Assembly (NCBI RefSeq): GCF_012910785.2 | Contig: NZ_WTVH02000010.1 | Coordinates: 1,612,001 to 1,676,000 of the forward strand | Direction: 5' to 3' | DNA length: 64,000 nt | Source of the DNA: Aromatoleum buckelii | GTDB lineage: Bacteria > Pseudomonadota > Gammaproteobacteria > Burkholderiales > Rhodocyclaceae | Shown here: positions 60,354 through 64,000 of the stretch, piece by piece | Layout: each line of letters opens with the position of its first letter | How positions within the stretch are numbered: position 1 is the stretch's first letter | The notes under the pieces: generated by a model | The model's database searches: none | Told to the model about the DNA's origin: nothing | The model's input: the letters and a program-made list of their open reading frames with translations, nothing else | Made by a program: the position numbers and the translations under genes

Positions 60354-60402
60354 TCTCGCTGCTCCCCGTGCCGGTCCGGGTTCCGGTTTCGCTCGCGCGG
60401 CG

Positions 60403-61353
60403 TCAGCCTACCGCGTTCGTCAGCTCGGGGACGAGCTCGAACAGATCGCCGACGAGCCCGTAGTCCGCGACCTGGAAGATCGGCGCTTCCGGATCCTTGT
60501 TGATCGCGACGATGACCTTCGAGTCCTTCATGCCCGCCAAGTGCTGGATCGCGCCCGAGACGCCGACCGCGATGTAGAGCTGCGGCGCGACGATCTTGCC
60601 GGTCTGGCCGACCTGGTAGTCGTTCGGGGCGAAACCGGCGTCGACCGCGGCGCGCGAAGCGCCGAGCGCGGCACCGAGCTTGTCGGCGAGCGGCTCGAGC
60701 AGCTTGTGGTAGTTCTCGCCGCTGCCGAGCCCGCGGCCCCCAGAGACGATGATCTTCGCCGCGCCGAGTTCGGGGCGCGCGCTCTTCGTGAGTTCGCGCC
60801 CGACGAGCTTCGCCACGCCGAGGTCGGGCCCCGCGGCGAGCGCTTCGACGGCGGCCCCGCCTTCATTGGCCACTGCGGCCGCTTCGAACGCGGTCGTGCG
60901 CACCGTCAGCACCTTCACGCGATCGGCGCTCTTGACAGTCGCGAGCGCGTTGCCGGCGTAAATCGGACGCTGGAAAGTGTCGGCCGATTCGATCGCGACG
61001 ACGTCGGAGATTTGTGCCACATCGAGGAGTGCCGCCACGCGCGGGGTCACGTTCTTGCCGTACGAAGTGCCCGGTGCGACGACGTGCGAGTAGTCGCCGG
61101 CCGCGGCGACGACGAGCGCCGCGACGTTCTCGGCGGTCTGCGCCTCGTAGTGCGCGGCATCGGCGACGCGCACCTTGGCCACGCCAGCGAGCTTCGCGGC
61201 TTCTGCCGCGGCCGCGGCGCAGTTCGCGCCCGCGACGAGGATATGCACTTCGCCTCCGCCCGCCTTGCCGAGCTCGGCGGCTGCAGCCACGGCGTTCAGG
61301 GTCGCGGCCTTCAGGCTCGCGTTGTCGTGTTCAGCAATAACCAGAATCGCCAT
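60403..61353 (-). CDS. etfA: electron transfer flavoprotein alpha subunit
   Basis: 316 residues. The C-terminal FAD-binding domain contains [38 protein letters not shown] and [10 protein letters not shown], all diagnostic. ETF accepts electrons from acyl-CoA dehydrogenases and delivers them to ETF:quinone oxidoreductase. ATG at 61353 lies two bases after etfB. Confidence 0.96.
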   Translation of the reverse strand: MAILVIAEHDNASLKAATLNAVAAAAELGKAGGGEVHILVAGANCAAAAAEAAKLAGVAKVRVADAAHYEAQTAENVAALVVAAAGDYSHVVAPGTSYGKNVTPRVAALLDVAQISDVVAIESADTFQRPIYAGNALATVKSADRVKVLTVRTTAFEAAAVANEGGAAVEALAAGPDLGVAKLVGRELTKSARPELGAAKIIVSGGRGLGSGENYHKLLEPLADKLGAALGASRAAVDAGFAPNDYQVGQTGKIVAPQLYIAVGVSGAIQHLAGMKDSKVIVAINKDPEAPIFQVADYGLVGDLFELVPELTNAVG

Positions 61354-61355
61354 GG

Positions 61356-62105
61356 TCAGATCACCTTCGCTTCGTTCTTGAGCTTGTCGACGAGCTGCGC
61401 GACGTCGGCAACGCGCACGCCGGCGCTGCGCTTCGCCGGTTCGACGACTTTCAGCGTCGCCAGGCGCGGTGCGACATCGACGCCGAGGTCGGCGGGCTTG
61501 ACCGTCTCGAGCGGCTTCTTCTTCGCTTTCATGATGTTCGGCAGCGTCGCGTAGCGCGGCTCGTTCAGGCGCAGGTCGGTCGTGACGACTGCCGGCAGCT
61601 TGATTTCGAGGGTTTCGAGGCCGCCGTCGATCTCGCGCGTGACGGTCGCAGCACCGTCGGCAATGACGAGCTTCGACGCGAAAGTGGCTTGCGGCCAGCC
61701 CATCAACGCGGCCAGCATCTGGCCGGTCTGGTTCGAGTCGTCGTCGATCGCCTGCTTGCCGCAGATCACCACTTGCGGAGCTTCCTTGCCGCACAGCGCC
61801 TTCAGGAGCTTCGCGACGGCGAGCGGCTGCAGTTCGACGTCGGTTTCGACGAGAATGCCGCGGTCCGCGCCGATCGCCATCGCCGCACGCAGCGTCTCCT
61901 GGCACGCAGCGAGGCCGCAGCTCACCGCCACCACTTCGGTCGCAATGCCGGCTTCCTTCAGCCGCACCGCTTCTTCGATTGCAATCTCGTCGAACGGATT
62001 CATCGACATCTTCACGTTGGCGATATCCACGCCGGTGCCGTCGCTCTTGACACGCACCTTGACGTTGTAATCGACCACGCGCTTAACGGGTACCAGGATC
62101 TTCAA
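61356..62105 (-). CDS. etfB: electron transfer flavoprotein beta subunit
   Basis: 249 residues, starting [16 protein letters not shown], with [17 protein letters not shown] and the AMP/ADP-binding [18 protein letters not shown] at 62105 has GGAG seven bases upstream. It heads the minus-strand run etfB-etfA-CbiM-like-acyl-CoA dehydrogenase and is divergent from the TetR gene. Confidence 0.96.
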   Translation of the reverse strand: MKILVPVKRVVDYNVKVRVKSDGTGVDIANVKMSMNPFDEIAIEEAVRLKEAGIATEVVAVSCGLAACQETLRAAMAIGADRGILVETDVELQPLAVAKLLKALCGKEAPQVVICGKQAIDDDSNQTGQMLAALMGWPQATFASKLVIADGAATVTREIDGGLETLEIKLPAVVTTDLRLNEPRYATLPNIMKAKKKPLETVKPADLGVDVAPRLATLKVVEPAKRSAGVRVADVAQLVDKLKNEAKVI

Positions 62106-62208
62106 TGCCGCGCTCCTTAATCAGTCTGGTCAGTGTTTTTATGGGTCCGGGCATTATGTCACTGCCCGAAATCGAATGACACCTTGACCGCCGCCCAAAA
62201 AAATCGTT

Positions 62209-62276
62209 CCATACGCATCGGTATGGATGCGTACGGTAGCGTATGGTCCAGGATTCGTCAATACTATCCCGTATGG
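62209..62276. promoter_or_regulatory. cluster of GTATGG half-sites between etfB and the TetR gene
   Basis: CCATAC (62209-62214) and GTATGG (62221-62226) form an inverted pair with a six-base spacer. Further copies on the plus strand are GTACGG (62231), GTATGG (62241) and GTATGG (62271). The last two overlap the candidate TetR start codons at 62243 and 62273. This is a likely operator array for the TetR protein. Confidence 0.5.
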
Positions 62277-62875
62277 AAAACGTCGTGAACAAACCCCGGG
62301 TTCAACTTGACCGCGATGCATGGATCGTCGCCGCTACCGACGTGCTCGCCGACGAAGGTCTCGCCGGCCTGCGCGTCGAGGTGCTGGCCAAGCGACTGAA
62401 AGTCACGAAAGGAAGCTTCTACTGGCATTTCCAGGATCGGCGCGACCTGCTGATGGCCGTGTTGCAAACCTGGCGCGACGGCCGGATCCGCGACATCGTC
62501 AAGCAGACCCGGGCGAACCCGGGGCACGAGCTGGAGCAGATCTACCACGTCATCGACATCTACAGCACGAGCCGCAGCCGCCGCGGGGCGATGATCGAAC
62601 TGGCGGTGCGGGACTGGGCGCGACGCGACCCGGAAGCTGCGGCGATCGTCGCCGAAGTCGACGACATCCGCTTGCGCTGCGCACGCGACCTGTTTCTCGC
62701 GTGCGGCGTGCCGATGGAAGAAGCATCGAGCCGCTGCATGCTGCTCTATGCATACGTATTCGGGATTTCGCTGATGATCTATGACAAGTTCGACAGCGAC
62801 GTGGGACGCGTCAAGCGCGACATCGCCGATCTCATCGCCCAGTCCGCGAACATGAAGAAAAGGCAGTCGGCCTAA
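62273..62875 (+). CDS. TetR-family transcriptional regulator
   Basis: About 200 residues. The TetR helix-turn-helix covers roughly 15-60 (ATDVLADEGLAGLRVEVLAKRL, then KGSFYWHFQDRRDLLMAVL). The ligand domain follows. ATG 62273 is preferred to ATG 62243, though both overlap GTATGG half-sites and neither has a clear ribosome binding site. It is divergent from the etf operon and is its likely acyl-CoA-responsive repressor, by analogy with other beta-oxidation regulators. Confidence 0.85.
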   Translation: MENVVNKPRVQLDRDAWIVAATDVLADEGLAGLRVEVLAKRLKVTKGSFYWHFQDRRDLLMAVLQTWRDGRIRDIVKQTRANPGHELEQIYHVIDIYSTSRSRRGAMIELAVRDWARRDPEAAAIVAEVDDIRLRCARDLFLACGVPMEEASSRCMLLYAYVFGISLMIYDKFDSDVGRVKRDIADLIAQSANMKKRQSA

Positions 62876-63639
62876 AGCTTTCCGGCGAATACGGAAATCG
62901 CGTTGCGGCCCGTCGCCGCGCTCGCCTCATCGACCGAAATCCCCCTCAGGTCCGCGAGAATCCGGGCATAGTGCGACAAGTTGCACGGCTCGTTGCGCCT
63001 CCCCTGCGCCCACGCGGGAGGCATGTCCGGCGCGTCCGTCTCGAGAACGACCGCATCCAGCGGCAGGGTCGCGGCGAGTGCACGGATGCGACGCGATCCG
63101 TCAAAACTCATCGCCCCGCCGAAACCGAGCTTGAAGCCCATCGCGATGAACACGTCGGCCTGCTGCCGGCTGCCGTTGAACGCATGGGCGATGCCGCCGC
63201 GCACCCGCACGCGTCGCAAATGCTTGAGGATCGCGTCGACCGCGCGTCGCACATGCAGGATCACCGGCAGATCGAAGCGGCGCGCGAGCTTCAGCTGCGC
63301 GACGTAGAACTGCTCCTGCCGGTCCCTGTTGCGCCCGCCATCAACGAAGAAATCGAGACCGATCTCACCCACGGCGATGGCGTCGCCGTTGCTCAGGTGA
63401 TCCTCGAGAATCGCCAGATCGTCAGGCCCCGCAGCGTCCACGTATAGCGGATGAATGCCGTAGGCGTGGCGGATGTCGGAATGCGCCGCGGCGAGCGCCG
63501 CGACGCGATCGAAGTTTGCAACTTCGACGCCCGGGACGACGAAACGCGCTATGCCGGCCGAGCGGGCCGACGCGAGCACGGCTTCGCGGTCGTGCTCGAA
63601 CTCGTCCGCGTCGAGGTGAATATGGGTGTCGACAAGCAT
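62872..63639 (-). CDS. TatD-family metal-dependent hydrolase / 3'-5' DNase
   Basis: 255 residues. Metal ligands are in VDTHIHLD (two His), GEIGLDFF (Glu), LHVRRAVD (His), AHAFNGS (His) and ETDAPDMP (Asp). TatD-type proteins trim DNA or RNA ends. ATG 63639 is chosen from the family N-terminus; upstream GTG or TTG starts to 63675 are possible. The 3' end overlaps the TetR gene end by four bases, converging. Confidence 0.88.
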   Translation of the reverse strand: MLVDTHIHLDADEFEHDREAVLASARSAGIARFVVPGVEVANFDRVAALAAAHSDIRHAYGIHPLYVDAAGPDDLAILEDHLSNGDAIAVGEIGLDFFVDGGRNRDRQEQFYVAQLKLARRFDLPVILHVRRAVDAILKHLRRVRVRGGIAHAFNGSRQQADVFIAMGFKLGFGGAMSFDGSRRIRALAATLPLDAVVLETDAPDMPPAWAQGRRNEPCNLSHYARILADLRGISVDEASAATGRNAISVFAGKL

Positions 63640-63682
63640 TGGGGTGTCGACAGACACGCGCACAGCCCCCGTCAAGGGGGGC

Positions 63683-64000
63683 TCAGCGGCCTCGCCACTG
63701 CGGCTTGCGCTTGGCGACGAAGGCGTCGATGCCCTCCGCGGCGTCCTCGGTCATCATGTTGCAAGCCATTGTCTCGGCGGCCATCTGGTAAGCCGCCTCC
63801 ATTCCCATCTCGAGCTGGCGGTAGAACATCTGCTTGCCCATCTGCACGGCGATCGGTGACTTCGCGCAGATCGACGCGGTGAGTTTCGCGACCTCGTCAT
63901 CGAGTTGCTCGAGCGGCACGACGCGATTGACCAGCCCGCGGCGCTGCGCTTCATGCGCATCGATGAAGTCGCCGGTGACGAGCATCTCGAACGCCTCCTT
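63683..64000 (-). CDS. enoyl-CoA hydratase/isomerase family protein (5' end outside window)
   Basis: The last 105 or so residues of a crotonase-fold protein are visible, including the AHEAQRRGLVNRVVPLEQLDD segment that follows the active site. The frame runs off the right edge, so the catalytic residues are not visible. It lies upstream of tatD on the same strand. Confidence 0.8.
   Translation of the reverse strand, partial: KEAFEMLVTGDFIDAHEAQRRGLVNRVVPLEQLDDEVAKLTASICAKSPIAVQMGKQMFYRQLEMGMEAAYQMAAETMACNMMTEDAAEGIDAFVAKRKPQWRGR

Overview
The window is a high-GC proteobacterial chromosome segment. Gene content and order point to a betaproteobacterium of the Aromatoleum/Azoarcus/Thauera type (Rhodocyclales): a PaaN-type phenylacetate cluster, the gloB / methyltransferase / rnhA / dnaQ block, yciB-yciI-bolA-ppiC, and tsaB-rimI-udg4. 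The genus is inferred from gene content and was not tested by alignment.

Layout. (1) 1-1511: the end of a CobT-like VWA protein and a small membrane protein. (2) 1838-8955: a catabolic island with an MHS-family transporter, a GMC dehydrogenase, an IclR regulator, a TauE-type anion exporter, a short phosphotransacetylase and a second IclR regulator. This set matches the outer steps of isethionate/sulfonate catabolism, but the central enzyme Xsc is absent from the window. A 15-bp palindrome occurs at two places here and suggests one shared regulator. (3) 8956-11160: a damaged zone with a small ORF, an IS1182-like element whose transposase has an in-frame stop, and the frameshifted tail of an acetoacetyl-CoA synthetase gene. 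(4) 11166-25351: one long minus-strand phenylacetate (paa) operon running paaABCDE-paaN-paaK-paaJ, then a branched-chain-type ABC uptake system, then paaF. A cytosolic PAS histidine kinase and LuxR-type response regulator sit just upstream. The second ATPase of the ABC system is fused to an N-terminal hemerythrin domain, the most unusual object in the window.

(5) 27565-41420: housekeeping genes, including mutS, dnaQ, rnhA, gloB, a MltD-like transglycosylase, a fused oligopeptide ABC ATPase, slyD, a bcp peroxiredoxin and an AraC regulator facing a methyltransferase. (6) 41565-46837: a three-gene signalling operon with a PAS kinase, a CheY-like protein and a REC-GAF-degenerate GGDEF-EAL protein. 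(7) 46994-57736: radA and a LysR regulator, lplT, udg4-rimI-tsaB, ompR/envZ, yciB-yciI-bolA-ppiC. (8) 57836-64000: an acyl-CoA oxidation operon (etfB, etfA, a lone CbiM-like membrane protein, acyl-CoA dehydrogenase) divergent from a TetR regulator whose promoter region is full of GTATGG half-sites, then tatD and a crotonase cut by the window edge.

Functional logic. Phenylacetate would be imported by the ABC system, activated by PaaK, epoxidised by the O2-dependent PaaABCE diiron oxygenase, ring-opened and oxidised by a hydrolase plus PaaN, and beta-oxidised by PaaF and PaaJ. PaaG, PaaH and PaaI functions are not in the window. The hemerythrin-ATPase fusion suggests that uptake could respond to O2 or redox state. 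No rRNA, tRNA or CRISPR array was seen.
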